Part shown: positions 1 through 10,655 of the stretch, piece by piece
Layout of the letters: each line of letters begins with the position of its first letter
Numbering within the stretch: position 1 is the first letter of the stretch
NCBI GenBank assembly: GCA_013285505.1
Contig: CP053450.1
Location: 1,720,796-1,784,795 of the forward strand
Origin: Planctomycetota bacterium
GTDB taxonomy: Bacteria > Planctomycetota > Phycisphaerae > Phycisphaerales > UBA1924
Length of the DNA: 64,000 nucleotides
Direction of reading: 5' to 3'
Position numbers and translations under genes: made by a program
Notes under the pieces: model-generated
Told to the model about the DNA's origin: nothing
The model's database searches: none
What the model saw: the letters and a program-made list of their open reading frames with translations, nothing else

Positions 1-1
1 G

Positions 2-979
2 GCCCACGCGCTCTACTGGTCGGCCCGCGGCGTCGAAGAATCGCTCACCCGCTGGACCGAGGACAACAAGAAGGACTTCGACTTCATCAACACCGACCGG
101 ATCACCATCCAGTCGCTGCAGGAGCTCTACCGCTCGGGCGATGTCTACTTCAACTTCTTCGACTCGATCTCCGGCGGCACCCGGCCCTACCAGCTGGGCC
201 CGAACGCACACTTCGTCGAGTCCTACGGCGAGGTGCTGAGCGAACTGATCGGCCGCTCGTGGGCGGACGTGGACAAGCGTCCCTACCGCGTCTACGCCGC
301 GGGATACGAGAACTTCCTGCGCGACGCGGTGCGGTTCTTCTACCGGCGCGGGCAGATCGAGGTCGCTAAGGAGTACTACCACGAGCTGGGCACGTTCCCC
401 GGCCGCAACGTCAACGACCCGTACTTCGACATCGAGGCCTCGGTCCCGATCGACGAGTTCGTGCTCAGAGAGCTGCAGGAAGACCGCATCCGCTCGCCGT
501 ATGTGCTGGTGTCCGAGGTGGTGGGGTCGCTGCAGGGGGCTTACATCGGCGGCCTGCTCGCGGGCGACGACGAGCTTTTCCGGAAGAACTTCCAGTGGGC
601 GGCCCAGGCCCACAGGTACTACATGGAGACGCAGGTCCGCGACGTCGTCGCCGACGGCGGGCGTGACACACGGACGGGCGTCCTCGATCCCGAGTTCCGC
701 CTCGTCTCCGGCGACCTCTTCGCGCGGACGATCCAGCTCATGAGCCTGGACGATGCCGCGGAGATGTACGGCCGGGCTCCCATCCAACTGCAGCAGTTCG
801 CCTACGACTTCCTCAGGGCCGGATGGAAAGAGGAACTCGACAGGCAGGCCGAGGCCGGCAACGGCAGACCCTTCGACGAGCTGTTCATGGAGCCCGCCGG
901 CATGGCCGAGCACCGGGCGTGGGTGGCGAGAATCGCCGCCGAGCGCGCGCAGAAGCAGATCGACCTGCAGCAGAAATAG
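2..979 (+). CDS. Hypothetical protein, 5' end outside the window
   Basis: An open frame runs from the first bases of the window to a TAG at 977-979, giving 325 residues with no internal stop, so the true start lies upstream. The protein is rich in Tyr, Phe, Asp and Arg and looks soluble, with long amphipathic helices; I see no signal peptide, membrane segment or catalytic motif. The last 30 residues are highly charged and end in Gln-Lys. I do not recognise the family. It converges on purC with a 22-bp gap, so the two share no operon. No frameshift is apparent in the visible part. Confidence 0.7.
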   Translation, partial: AHALYWSARGVEESLTRWTEDNKKDFDFINTDRITIQSLQELYRSGDVYFNFFDSISGGTRPYQLGPNAHFVESYGEVLSELIGRSWADVDKRPYRVYAAGYENFLRDAVRFFYRRGQIEVAKEYYHELGTFPGRNVNDPYFDIEASVPIDEFVLRELQEDRIRSPYVLVSEVVGSLQGAYIGGLLAGDDELFRKNFQWAAQAHRYYMETQVRDVVADGGRDTRTGVLDPEFRLVSGDLFARTIQLMSLDDAAEMYGRAPIQLQQFAYDFLRAGWKEELDRQAEAGNGRPFDELFMEPAGMAEHRAWVARIAAERAQKQIDLQQK

Positions 980-1001
980 CCCGAGACGGACCCGCGGCCC
1001 G

Positions 1002-2003
1002 TCAGGCCATCAGGCGTTCGACCGCCTCGCGATACCGCGCGAGCGTGCCGGCGACGACATCGTCGGGCAGCGCGGGGCCCGGCGCGGTCTTGTCCCAGCC
1101 GCCAGCGTCCACGAGCGCCTGCAGATGCTCGCGGACAAACTGCTTGTCGTAGCTCGGCTGGGCGTGCCCGGGCTCGTAGCGGTCGGCCGGCCAGAACCGC
1201 GAGCTGTCCGGCGTCAACGCCTCGTCGATCAGGATCGGCTCGTCGGAGATCGGCCGGTCGTTGCTGTCCAGCGGCAGCCCGAACTCGAACTTGGTGTCCG
1301 CGATGATCACGCCCCGCTCCAGCGCGTACGCGGCCGCGGCCGAGTAGATCGCCAGCGATCGCTCGCGGAGCCACGCCATGCGTTCCTCACCGACACTCGC
1401 GGCGGCGGTCTCGAAGCTGATGTTCTCGTCGTGGCCTTCCTCGGCCTTGGTCGCCGGGGTGAAGATCGGCTCGGGCAGCCGGTCGCACTGGCGGAGGCCC
1501 GCCGGGAGCCGCACGCCGCAGATCTCGCCGGAGCGCAGGTAGTCCTTCCAGCCCGTGCCCTCGAGATAGCCGCGGACGACACACTCGATGGGAACCACGC
1601 GGCACCGGCGTCCGATGGTGACGCGTCCGGCGAGGTGCTCGCGTGGCGTGGACCCGGCACCGAACGCGTTATCCGGGATTTCGCGGGCGTCCGTGGAAAG
1701 CAGGTGCGTGCGGCACAATCCCCGCGATTCGATCCAGCGGAGCCAGAACGCGGCCACGCGGGTGAGCAGCACGCCCTTGCCGGGGATCGGCGTCGGCATC
1801 ACGACATCGAACGCGCTGAGGCGGTCGCTGGCGACCATGAGGATGCGGTCTCGCGAGGCCGGCTCGTCGGGGCTGGCCGTGGGGTCCGCGGGCAGGGTGT
1901 AGGTGTCGCGGACCTTGCCGGACCGGCGGTCGGGCAAATCGAGCGACGATTCGAAGACGGCGGCGTGAGCGTCGGCCTCCGCAGAGGGTCGGGGATGGGT
2001 CAT
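1002..2003 (-). CDS. purC: Phosphoribosylaminoimidazole-succinocarboxamide synthase (SAICAR synthase)
   Basis: Predicted to join CAIR and aspartate with ATP in de novo purine synthesis (cytosol). The 333-residue product carries the family landmarks in order: RSGKVRDTY near residue 35, VPIECVVRGYLEGTGW near 140, EPIFTPATKAEEGHDE near 185, a TKFEFG motif near 250 and ILIDEALTPDSSRFW near 270. The roughly 330-residue length and the long central segment fit the longer, yeast ADE1-like version rather than the short 240-residue bacterial form. The ATG at 2003 starts a protein matching the family; an upstream in-frame extension is antisense to the next gene and is not believable. It is divergent from the GH10-like gene at 2154, with a 150-bp gap in which I see no clear promoter. 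Confidence 0.95.
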   Translation of the reverse strand: MTHPRPSAEADAHAAVFESSLDLPDRRSGKVRDTYTLPADPTASPDEPASRDRILMVASDRLSAFDVVMPTPIPGKGVLLTRVAAFWLRWIESRGLCRTHLLSTDAREIPDNAFGAGSTPREHLAGRVTIGRRCRVVPIECVVRGYLEGTGWKDYLRSGEICGVRLPAGLRQCDRLPEPIFTPATKAEEGHDENISFETAAASVGEERMAWLRERSLAIYSAAAAYALERGVIIADTKFEFGLPLDSNDRPISDEPILIDEALTPDSSRFWPADRYEPGHAQPSYDKQFVREHLQALVDAGGWDKTAPGPALPDDVVAGTLARYREAVERLMA

Positions 2004-2153
2004 ACCGGGAGAATATGCCCCGAGGGGATGGCCGCACGACACGCGGTCGTGCCGATTGCCAACCATGACCCGCAGGGTGTGAGGGGTCGGGCACGTGGGC
2101 GGCGTTTCGCCTATTCTGACCGATGCCCCGCGGGGCGGGAGGATTCGCCTGGG

Positions 2154-3838
2154 ATGTTCAGCTTCGTCGTCTTTCACGGGAATACGCCGGGTCCGGCGTT
2201 CGGCCTGCGCAACGCCTACATGGTCGGACCCGACGGGATCGGGATCGGCACAGAGGTCACGCAGGGCGACGACGGGGTGATCTGGTGCGACCCGGCCGAG
2301 CGCGCGAGCGCGGGGCTGTCTCTCCAGGTGCCACTGCGAGATATCGAGCAGCTCAAGGGCGGTGAAGACGGTCAGGAGCCCCTGCCCAAACTCGGCGATC
2401 TCAGCCTCCGGACCTGTCTGCTGCCGGCCCGCGAGCGGCCGTACCTGCTGAGCCTCGAACTGGCGCGGCACAGGATCATGTTCTTCCTCAACAAGCTCGA
2501 GGACTGGGCGCTCTTCGATCTGCCGGCCGACGACCCGATCATGCAGCAGTTCGAGCAGGCGAGACTCACCTTTACCCGGGCGGCTCGTCGCCGAGGGCAG
2601 CGGCGGTGGTAGCGGTCCCTCCGGCGGCCACACCGTCGAGGCCGACCGGCTCGCGTGGCGGGCGCTGGTTCTGGCGATCGACGCGGGCGAGCAGCTCGCG
2701 GTGCGCGACGCGGCCAGGGACATGCCGCCCCGGCTCGACGGCAGCGGGTACGCCGAGGCCGTCGAGGCGTACGTCAGCGCCAGCGGGGACAGGCCGCCGG
2801 CCAACGTCCCGATCATCGTGCAGAACTCACTGGGCGTGACGCTCCCCGGGCGGCCGGTGATCGGCTGTTCGGTCTCGCCGGCACGGTCGAGCGAGGCGCT
2901 GCAGCGCTTCGTGGCGTCGTCGTGCGACTTTGTTCATCTGCCGATGCGGTGGATCGACATGGAGCCGCAGGAGGGGGCGTACAGCTTCGCCAACACCGAC
3001 CGGTGGATCGAGTGGGCGGTGCGCAAGGCCAAGCTCCCGGTGTTCGCGGGCCCCGTGATCGACTTCCGCACCGAGGACGCACCCGACTGGATCTACATCT
3101 GGGAAAACGACTACGAGACCCTGCGCGAGCTGGTCTACGAGCATGTGAAATCGATCGTGACGCGGTACCGGCGGACGGTGTCGAGGTGGACCGTCGCCTC
3201 CGGGCTGCACGTCAACAGCAACTTCCGGATGAGCTACGAGCAGATCCTCGACCTCACCCGGCTCTGCGTGCTGCTGGTCAAGAAGCTCCAGCCCAGCGCC
3301 AAGGTGCAGATCGAGATCGACGAGATCTGGGGCGAGCACTACGCCGTGAGCCGGCAGTCGATCCCGCCGGTGCTCTACGCCGACACCGTCTGCCAGGCGG
3401 GCATCCCTGTGGACGCCTTCGCGCTGCGGCTGAGCATGGGCATGCCGCGACGCGGGTGCGCAGCACGCGACCTGATGGAGATCTCGTCGATCCTCGATCG
3501 CTACGCGTCGCTGGAGCGACCGATCATGGTCACCGCGTGCGGCGTGCCGAGCGCGACGCGGCGGGCGTCAGAGGGCGCGGAGTTCGCCGAGCCGGGATAC
3601 TGGCGAGCGCCGTGGTCGGACCAGATGCAGAGCCGCGTGGCTGGCCAACGTGGCGTCGGTCGTGCTCGCCAAGCCGTTCGTGCACGGCATGTGCTGGGCT
3701 GACCTGGCTGACGCGCCGGGTGCCGAGCCCGGACTCGGACTGGTCAAGGACACCGCCGCCCCGAAGCCGGCGATGGAACGGTTCGCGGGGATCCGTCGCT
3801 CCCTCGCGGCGGGGCAGAGCTGGATCACGACGGACTAG
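2154..3838 (+). CDS. GH10-like (endo-1,4-beta-xylanase fold) protein with degenerate active site; two frameshifts
   Basis: The N-terminal 150 residues are not recognised and may form a carbohydrate-binding-like domain. From about residue 210 the chain follows a GH10 pattern: a W-I-D-M-E-P..G.Y.F motif, then D-R-W-I-E-W-A and a segment that normally holds the acid/base glutamate. In GH10 enzymes that segment reads like W-x-x-x-N-E and the nucleophile like T-E-L/F-G. Here the matching places read WTVASGLHV and MVTACGVPS, so both catalytic Glu residues appear replaced. The coding frame changes near 2582 and near 3637; adding GC inside each GCGC tract restores one frame of about 562 codons. ATG 2154 has GGGAGG 12 nt upstream. 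Likely a non-hydrolytic relative. Confidence 0.65.
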
Positions 3839-3899
3839 GACCCGGTGAACGCGGGCCGCGAGGCCTGCGCCGGAGACCATCAGGCAAGGAGTACCAAGC

Positions 3900-4358
3900 G
3901 TGTCCTCCGCACCCGACGCACCGAATCAACCGCAGACCCAGCCCCTCTCGCCCGCGGCCCGCTGGGTCGCGGCGGCCGTGCTCGGCGGGGCCGGGGTGCT
4001 CGGTGTGGCGCGAGGGCTCACTGCCCCGCCGCCGGTCCCGATCGACTCCGGCTCGGTGACGACCGCACTCAGCGACAGGCCAGCGGCCGAGGGCTGGGCG
4101 GAGGGGCCGCAAGGGACGGGCACGACTGCGCGCGCGCAGACGCCAGCGGCACGCGGCGTGGCTCGCAAGATCGACCTCAACACGGCCTCGGCGGCGGAGC
4201 TCGACCTGCTGCCGAGCATCGGGCCGACGCTGGCCGCCCGCATCATCGCCGACCGCGAGGCCAACGGGCCGTTCGGCTCGCTCGACGACCTCGACCGCGT
4301 GCCGGGGATCGGCCCCAAGACCGTCGCCAAGCTGGTGCCCTACGCCTCGGCGGAGTGA
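3900..4358 (+). CDS. ComEA-like helix-hairpin-helix protein
   Basis: This 152-residue protein has a short cytoplasmic N-terminus, one membrane segment (about residues 20-40), a Pro/Thr-rich linker, and a C-terminal double HhH domain of the ComEA type. The marker is K-I-D-L-N-T-A-S-A-A-E-L followed by SIGPTLAARI and VPGIGPKTVAKL, which bind the DNA backbone without sequence preference. In transformable bacteria ComEA anchors incoming DNA at the membrane. The start is GTG at 3900. It lies 61 bp after the GH10-like gene and just before mfd. Whether it acts in uptake is an inference; a ComF-family gene lies about 10 kb away, but no ComEC is visible. Confidence 0.8.
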   Translation: MSSAPDAPNQPQTQPLSPAARWVAAAVLGGAGVLGVARGLTAPPPVPIDSGSVTTALSDRPAAEGWAEGPQGTGTTARAQTPAARGVARKIDLNTASAAELDLLPSIGPTLAARIIADREANGPFGSLDDLDRVPGIGPKTVAKLVPYASAE

Positions 4359-4432
4359 GCGCCGGTTGTGCTCGGCGCGGCCGCGGCTCGGTTCCAGAGT
4401 CCCGGGCTACCATCAACCGCCTCCGGGCGTGC

Positions 4433-7400
4433 ATGCAAGAACTTTCGGCCTCCCCAGCCTGGCTCTCGGCCATGGCGTCGGACGAAGCCGTCGCCGGGCT
4501 CGCGCGCGCGCTGAACGAGCGACGCCGGGCTGTGGTGACCGGGGCCGTCGGTTCATCCACCACGTTGCTGGCCGGTGTCTTGGCCCGCTCCATGGAGCGG
4601 CCTGTGGTGCTGGTCGTGGCCCACATCGACGATGCCGACGATGCGCTCGAGGAACTGACGACGCTGGGCCTGCCCGCGCTGCGGTTGCCGGCGCTCGAGG
4701 TGCTGCCCGGCGAGACCGACATCGCGCTCGATCTCTTCGCCGAGCGGATCGCGGTGCAGCGGGCGGTGATGGCGGGGGGGGACGGCTCGGGGGAGACGGG
4801 TGCCGACCGGGTCTCGATGCACCCGCACTCGGTCATCATCGCACCGGTCCAGGCGGCTCATGCAGGGCGTGCCCACGCCGGAGCGGCTCGACAAACTTGC
4901 CCGGACGTTCCGCCCCGGCGAGCGGCACGACATGACCGATGTGACCCGCTGGCTCGCCGAGGCCGGCTACACCCGGATGGACGCGGTGGAGGAGCCCGGG
5001 GACTTCGCGGTGCGGGGGGGGATCCTCGACGTCTTCCCGCCCGGCGGGTTCGGGCAGCCGCCGGTGCGGCTCGATTTCTTCGGCGACGAGATCGAGCGGA
5101 TCAACGAGATCGATGTCGAGACGATGGGCTCGGACCGAAAGATGGACTCGGTCGAACTGATCGCGGCGAGCCTGGAATCGCTGCAGACCGACTCGGGCAC
5201 GATGAACTTCCTTGAGCTCGTGCCAGGTGAGGCCGCGGCGATCCTCGCCGAGACGATGGAGGTCGTCGAGCAGGGGCGGGGCTACTTCGAGCGGGCGAGC
5301 GACGGGCGGGGCATCGACGGCCCGCCGGCTGTGCTGCGGCTCCTGGAGTCGAGCTTCCGCGGGTTTGCGGAGGTCAATCAGTTCTCGGCCGGGGCCAGTG
5401 GTGCCGACGTGCGGATCGAGCTGCCGATCGAGGTGCTGCCGGAGTTTGCACGACTTGCCGGCGGCAGTGGGGGAGCTGGTCGAACTGGCGGGTGCCGCGG
5501 CGGTGACGGTCGCGTGCCAGAAGGACGCCGAGTCGCAGCGGCTGGGCGAGCTGGTGGCCGAGCACACGCCCGAAGCGACACCACGATCGCTCGAGACGAC
5601 GCTGACCTACCTGCACCGCGGCTTCATCTGGCGGCGGGACGAGCCGAACGCCTTTGCGCTCGTGCCCTACCACGAGCTGCTGCACCGGGTCGAGGCGAGG
5701 CGGGGCTCGTCCTCGCGGCGACTCCGCGCGGGCCGGGCGATGGACACGTTCCTCGACCTGAGCGTGGGCGACTATGTCGTGCACGTGGACCACGGGATCG
5801 CGGTCTTCGCCGGGCTCGAGCTGATGAAGCCCAAACCGCTGCCGGGCAAGCTCTCACCCCGCAAGCGGGAAGCCGAGGAGTATCTCGCGCTGGAGTTTGC
5901 CGGCAAGAGCAAGTACTACGTGCCGGCGACCTCGATCGATCAGGTGCAGAAGTACGTCGGCGGGTTCCACGGCAAGCCGCCGCTCTCGACACTGGGCGGG
6001 AAGAAGTGGAAAGCGCAGAAGGAGCGGGTCTCCGAGGGCGTGCGCGACCTCGCGGCCGAGATGCTGCGGGTGCGGGCGGCGCGGGAGTCGATGCCTGGGG
6101 TGCGCTACCCGGCCGACACCCCGTGGCAGAAGGAGTTCGAGGCCGAGTTCCCCTACGACGAGACCGAGGACCAGCTCGCAGCCCTGGCCGAGATCAAGAA
6201 GGACATGTCGTCGGACCGCCCGATGGACCGCCTGATCTGTGGCGATGTCGGCTTCGGCAAGACCGAGGTCGCGATCCGTGCGGCATTCAAGGCATGCGAG
6301 TTCGGGCGGCAGGTCGCAGTGCTGGTGCCGACGACGGTGCTGGCCGAGCAGCACGAGCGGACCTTCCGCTCGAGGTTTGCCGACTACCCCTTCCGGGTGG
6401 CGAGCCTGTCGCGATTCAAATCGCAGAAGGAACTCAACGCCACGCTCGCGGCACTCCGTCGGGGCGAGATCGATGTCGTCATCGGCACGCACCGCCTGCT
6501 CTCGAAGGACGTGAAATTCGCCGACCTGGGACTCGTGGTGGTGGACGAAGAGCAGCGGTTCGGTGTCGAGCACAAGGAGCGGTTGCTCCGGCTCCGGCTC
6601 ACCGTGGACGTCCTGACGCTGAGCGCGACCCCTATCCCGCGGACGCTGCACATGTCGATGCTCGGGTTGCGGGATATCTCGAGCCTGACCACCCCGCCGC
6701 TGGAGCGTCGGGCGATCGTGACCGAGGTGATCCCCTACAACGGTCGGCGCATCGCGCAGGCCATCGCCCGCGAGCTGTCGCGGAACGGGCAGGTCTACTT
6801 CGTGCACAACCGAGTGCACAACATCAAGAGCATCGCCGACAACGTGCGCCAGCTCGCCCCGGACGCCAAGATCGTCATCGGGCACGGGCAGATGCCGCCG
6901 AACGAGCTCGAAGAGGTCATGCTCAAGTTCATGCGCCGCGAGGCCGACGTGCTGGTCTCGACCACCATCATCGAGTCGGGCATCGATATCTCCTCGGCCA
7001 ACACCATGATCATCAACGACGCCGACCGGTTCGGGCTGGCCGATCTCCATCAGCTCCGAGGCCGCGTAGGGCGGTCGAGCCACCGGGCCTACTGCTACCT
7101 GCTGCTGCCGGTCGACCGACCCGTCCGCGAGGTGGCCCAGAAGCGGCTCAAGGCGATCGAGCAGTACTCGATGCTGGGCGCGGGGTTCAAGATCGCGATG
7201 CGGGACCTCGAGATACGCGGGGCGGGCAACATTCTGGGTGCTGAGCAGTCGGGCCACATCGCTGCCGTCGGCTACGACATGTACTGCCAGCTGCTCGAGA
7301 ACGCGGTGCACGAGCTCAAGAGCGGCAAGCCGCCGGACCGCCCGAGCGCGACCAAGATCGACATCGGGCTCACCGGCATCCTGCCCAAGGCGTACATCCC

Positions 7401-7816
7401 GAGCGACCAGCGCAGGCTCGAGGCCTACCGCCGGCTCGCGACCGCCGCGAGCGCCGAGCAGTTGGACGCAGTCCGCGAGGACCTCGTCGAGGCCTACGGC
7501 CCGGTGCCGTCACAGGCCGAGCCGCCTGCTCGATCTCGCCTCGCTTCGGATCGCGGCCGCGGCGCTCGGTGTGAACACGATCACCGTGCGTGACCGTGAT
7601 GTGGTCTTCCGGTGCGTCAAGCCGCAGCAGATCGTGGCCAAGCTCGGTGATGCGCGTGGCGAGGTGACCGCGCTGCCGCCCAAGACCAACGACACGATGC
7701 ACGAGGTCTACTACCGCCCGCCGGCGCAGTACATGGACTCGGAGACGCTCGGGAACGTGCTGCGGGCTCGACTGGCTCCAGAAGATCAGGCCGTCGCGAA
7801 CCAGGTCGGGGCGTAG
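4433..7816 (+). CDS. mfd: Transcription-repair coupling factor Mfd; three frameshifts
   Basis: Mfd displaces RNA polymerase stalled at DNA damage and recruits UvrA. The pieces join to about 1130 residues, close to the usual 1150. Visible in order are a UvrB-like N-terminal module, the RNAP-interacting domain (LDLSVGDYVVHVDHGIAVF), Walker A in CGDVGFGKTE, the DEEQ box in VVVDEEQRFGV, the helicase segment HQLRGRVGRSSH and the C-terminal TRCF domain. The frame changes near 4856, 5451 and 7521; each is repaired by adding one GC in GCGC or CGCG (GGCGGCTC from GGCGGCGCTC; CACGAC from CACGCGAC; GAGCCGCC from GAGCGCCGCC). The gene is almost certainly intact in the organism. Its last 31 bp overlap the antiporter gene tail to tail. 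Confidence 0.93.
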
Positions 7817-8787
7817 ACGAACAGCACCACCATGTAGGCTGAGTAGGCCGCCAGCAGCAGCACGCCCTCGCCTCGTGAGATCCGCGCCCCGCTCCGCATG
7901 ATCGGGATGCAGGCGATGCTGACGGCGACCATGACCGGGATGTCGAGGGCGAAGACCTGAGGGGTGATGTGCTGAGGCGTGATGGCGCAGGTGAGCCCCA
8001 GGATGCCCAGGATGTTGAAGATGTTGGACCCGAGGATGTTGCCGACCGAGATGTCCGACTGCTTGCGGAGCGCAGCGACGAGGCTGGTGACCAACTCAGG
8101 CGCGCTGGTGCCGGCGGCGACGATGGTCAGGCCGATCACCAGTTCCGAGACGCCCAGCCCGCGCGCAAACGAGCTGGCGGCGTTGACCAGCAGCGTCGAG
8201 CCCGCAACCAGCGTGCCCAGGCCGGCGATGATCAGCAGCGCACTGCCCATCGGACGCCCCAGCCAACCCGATGACGGAGCCGCGAGCTCGTCTTCCAGCT
8301 CACGCTCTGCGGCCTGCTCGAGCTCGCGTTGGTTCTGTCTGGTGCCGGCCACGTACCCCCTCCACAGGTAGGCCAGCAGGGCCGCCACCATCGCCGCGCC
8401 GAGCCAGCGACCGATGACGCCCCCGGTCAGGAGCGCGAGGAGCGGCGTGCACGCGACAGCGATGATGACCAGAACGTCCCGCCGCACCATGTGCAGCTGG
8501 AGCGGGATGGGCGCGATCAGCGCCGTGACGCCGAGTATTACCGCGATGTTGAAGATGTTCGAGCCGACGACGTTGCCGACGCCGATGTCGCCCTCGCCCC
8601 GAGCGGCGGCGACGAGCGATGTGCAGAGCTCGGGTGTCGAGGTGCCGAAGCCGACGATCGTGAGGCCGATGAAGAAGCCCGAGACCCCGAGACGCCGCGC
8701 GATCGCGATCGCGCCGCGCACCAGCATCTCGGCGCCGAGCGTGAGCACGAGCAGCGCGACCAGAATGAGTGACAAATCACCGAGCAT
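7786..8787 (-). CDS. Calcium/sodium antiporter, CaxA/YrbG family
   Basis: Inner-membrane cation/Ca2+ exchanger of 333 residues with about ten hydrophobic helices. Two inverted alpha-repeats are plain: GFGTSTPEL...GNVVGSNIFNI in the first half and AAGTSAPEL...GNILGSNIFNI in the second, with the conserved Glu of each PEL motif in place. A charged loop rich in Glu, Gln and Arg separates the halves, as in the family. The open frame continues upstream into the methyltransferase, but this is a frameshift artefact; ATG 8787 opens directly into the first helix. It is transcribed away from the methyltransferase at 9717 and overlaps the end of mfd by 31 bp. The transported ion cannot be fixed from sequence alone. 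Confidence 0.9.
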   Translation of the reverse strand: MLGDLSLILVALLVLTLGAEMLVRGAIAIARRLGVSGFFIGLTIVGFGTSTPELCTSLVAAARGEGDIGVGNVVGSNIFNIAVILGVTALIAPIPLQLHMVRRDVLVIIAVACTPLLALLTGGVIGRWLGAAMVAALLAYLWRGYVAGTRQNQRELEQAAERELEDELAAPSSGWLGRPMGSALLIIAGLGTLVAGSTLLVNAASSFARGLGVSELVIGLTIVAAGTSAPELVTSLVAALRKQSDISVGNILGSNIFNILGILGLTCAITPQHITPQVFALDIPVMVAVSIACIPIMRSGARISRGEGVLLLAAYSAYMVVLFVYAPTWFATA

Positions 8788-8858
8788 GCCGCACCCCGCA
8801 CGAGAAGAACCGCCCGCGACGCGCAAGAGCGTAGGTCGGGCCGGCGAGGGGTTGTGAC

Positions 8859-9717
8859 TCAGGCCGGCTTGCGCCACAGGGTGCGCCACTGGCCCTTGGC
8901 CCGGGGGTGGCTGTGCCCGTCCCAGACCTCGCCCCATTCCCGGGTGAGCCCGGCGGCTGGTGAGCAGCTCGGCCGCGCGGGTCTCGCTCATCGGGTGCGG
9001 GTGCAGCTCGTCGGCGTGGTCCATCACGTCAACCAGCAGCCAGAGCAGCCCGCCCGGCCGCAGCACGCGGGCGATCTCGCGGGCGACCTGCGCCGGGTCC
9101 TGCACGTGGTCGAGGCAGTTGTCGGTGACGACGAGGTCGGTGCGGCCGGCGGGCAGGGGCATCGCCTCGCCCACGGCCGCGAGATAGACCACATCGCGGG
9201 CCTCGGGGGCGATGAGCCCCTCGGCGTGATACCCGTCGGCGAGGGGGTCGATGACAACGGCGCTGGCGAACGTTCCCGCAGCGACGCACGGCCAGGGCCC
9301 GCCGCCGATCTCGACCACCCGCTGCGTGGCGAGCCAGTCCGCCATCTCTCCGGTCATCGGCCCGCCGACCTCAAGCCCGGATTCCATGCTCAGGCAGCGA
9401 GCGAGCTCGTAGAGGCGGATTCGCTGCCACCGGGCGAAGGTCGTCGCCATGCTGTCGGGGAACTCGTTGTCGAGGTTCTTGGCCGCCCGGACCCAGTAGA
9501 GCAGCTCCTGACGCATCCGGTGGGTGGCGGCGTCGTCTGTGGTGCCGTCGGGCCTTTGGGCGTGGCCGTCGCGGCCGCCGTGCCACACGGCGCCCGTCGG
9601 CCGGGATTCGAGTCTGGAGAGCACCCGGTCGAGCTTGGCCTCGATCGGCGCGACACCCGGGCGGGCCAGCTTGGCCAGCGCTGTCCGCATCCCGCGTTTG
9701 AGTCCTGAATCGGCCAT
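8859..9717 (-). CDS. Class I SAM-dependent methyltransferase; one frameshift near the end
   Basis: The central part shows a Rossmann methyltransferase: a glycine-rich loop VVEIGGGPWP near residue 135, the acidic end VVIDPLADG of strand 2, VVTDNCLDHVQDP near the motif IV position, and RVLRPGGLLWLLVD. The first 100 residues form a charged helical lead-in that I do not recognise. The frame is lost near 8955 after AAELLTS; adding GC (AGCGCC instead of AGCC) gives a tail of about 33 residues ending at TGA 8859-8861, for roughly 286 residues. Without this repair the frame reads through into the antiporter as a false fusion. The substrate is unknown; many planctomycete genes of this type sit in polysaccharide loci, but no such locus is visible here. 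Confidence 0.75.
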
Positions 9718-9864
9718 GTGTGCTCCGGATCGACCGGGACTGTAGAAGCACGGAGTCGGCTGGGGATGGCCGCGCAGGGAGCCGATATAATCCCTGTCGC
9801 CCCGCCAGCCGGATGTCAGGAGGATGCCCGGTCTACGTGGCCTCTAACGGAGGCGAACCTCGCC

Positions 9865-10596
9865 GTGCCAACACAGCAAGCCGACGGAACGTACCCCGGT
9901 GGACGGGCCCGCCTCTCGTTTGAACGAGAGCTGGTCGCCCTCCGACGCCGCGTGATTCAGCAGGCCACCCTCGCGATGCAGATGCTGCAGGAGTCGCTCG
10001 ACGCGCTCTGGAAGCTGGACCGCTCCATCGCGGCCGAGATGAAGATCCGGGATAACACCGTGGACGACGAGGAGGTCGCGATCGAGCAGGCGTGCTTCCG
10101 CCTGCTCGCGTTGCAGCAGCCGGTGGCGCGGGACTTCCGGGCCGTGGCGTTCGTGCTGCGGGTGAACGCGGACCTCGAGCGTGTGGCCGACCACGCGTGC
10201 TCGATCGCCAAGACGGTCCGAAAAATCGAGGGCGAGACGCCCCCCAAGTGGCCGACAGCGCTGCTGGAGATGGGCGAGCGGGTGCCGTATATGTGCCAGC
10301 GCCTGCTGCAGGCGGTGCTCGCCGAAGACGCCGAGGCGGCCCGAAAGATCATCGACGAGGACGAGACGATCGACAAGCTGCACAAGCAGCTGTTCGTGGA
10401 GACCATCGAGTTCATGCGTGCCGAGCCCAACCGCGAGGCCAACGGCCTGCACATCGCCCGCCTGGGCCGCGTGCTTGAGCGGGTGGGCGACCTGATGGCC
10501 AACGTGGCCGAAGACGTGGTGTATCTCGTCACGGGCGAGATCGTGCGGCACGAGAAGCACGCTGACAGCCCGCGGGAGACGCCGCCGGCGGGCTGA
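9865..10596 (+). CDS. phoU: PhoU-type phosphate signalling protein
   Basis: A soluble 243-residue all-helical protein with two tandem PhoU bundles. The signature segments FERELVALRRRVI near the start, DEEVAIEQACFRLLALQQPVARDFR in the first bundle, and the second-bundle copy GLHIARLGRVLERVGDLMANVAEDVVYLV are clear. PhoU lowers Pho-regulon signalling and controls the PstSCAB transporter; none of the pst genes or phoR/phoB lie nearby, so the gene is orphaned. The longer ATG frame from 9718 includes unlikely sequence; GTG 9865 follows a GGAGG at 9849-9853 and begins just before the conserved domain, so I prefer it. Confidence 0.9.
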   Translation: MPTQQADGTYPGGRARLSFERELVALRRRVIQQATLAMQMLQESLDALWKLDRSIAAEMKIRDNTVDDEEVAIEQACFRLLALQQPVARDFRAVAFVLRVNADLERVADHACSIAKTVRKIEGETPPKWPTALLEMGERVPYMCQRLLQAVLAEDAEAARKIIDEDETIDKLHKQLFVETIEFMRAEPNREANGLHIARLGRVLERVGDLMANVAEDVVYLVTGEIVRHEKHADSPRETPPAG

Positions 10597-10655
10597 GGCC
10601 GCGTCCGGTCGGCTTCGATTCTGCCACTGCGCCTCTCTCGCGTTTTGATATTCTT

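Noticed and set aside
1002..2816. A 604-codon extended purC
   Set aside because: The extension runs antisense through the GH10-like gene. ATG 2003 gives a normal-length SAICAR synthase.
4800..5500. Programmed ribosomal frameshifting in mfd, polA and others
   Set aside because: No slippery heptamer or downstream pseudoknot pattern is shared; instead all sites are shortened GCGC tracts in many unrelated genes.
7786..9717. A 643-codon methyltransferase-antiporter fusion
   Set aside because: The join passes through out-of-frame sequence after a GC-tract slip. Repairing AGCC to AGCGCC ends the methyltransferase properly, and the antiporter has its own start.
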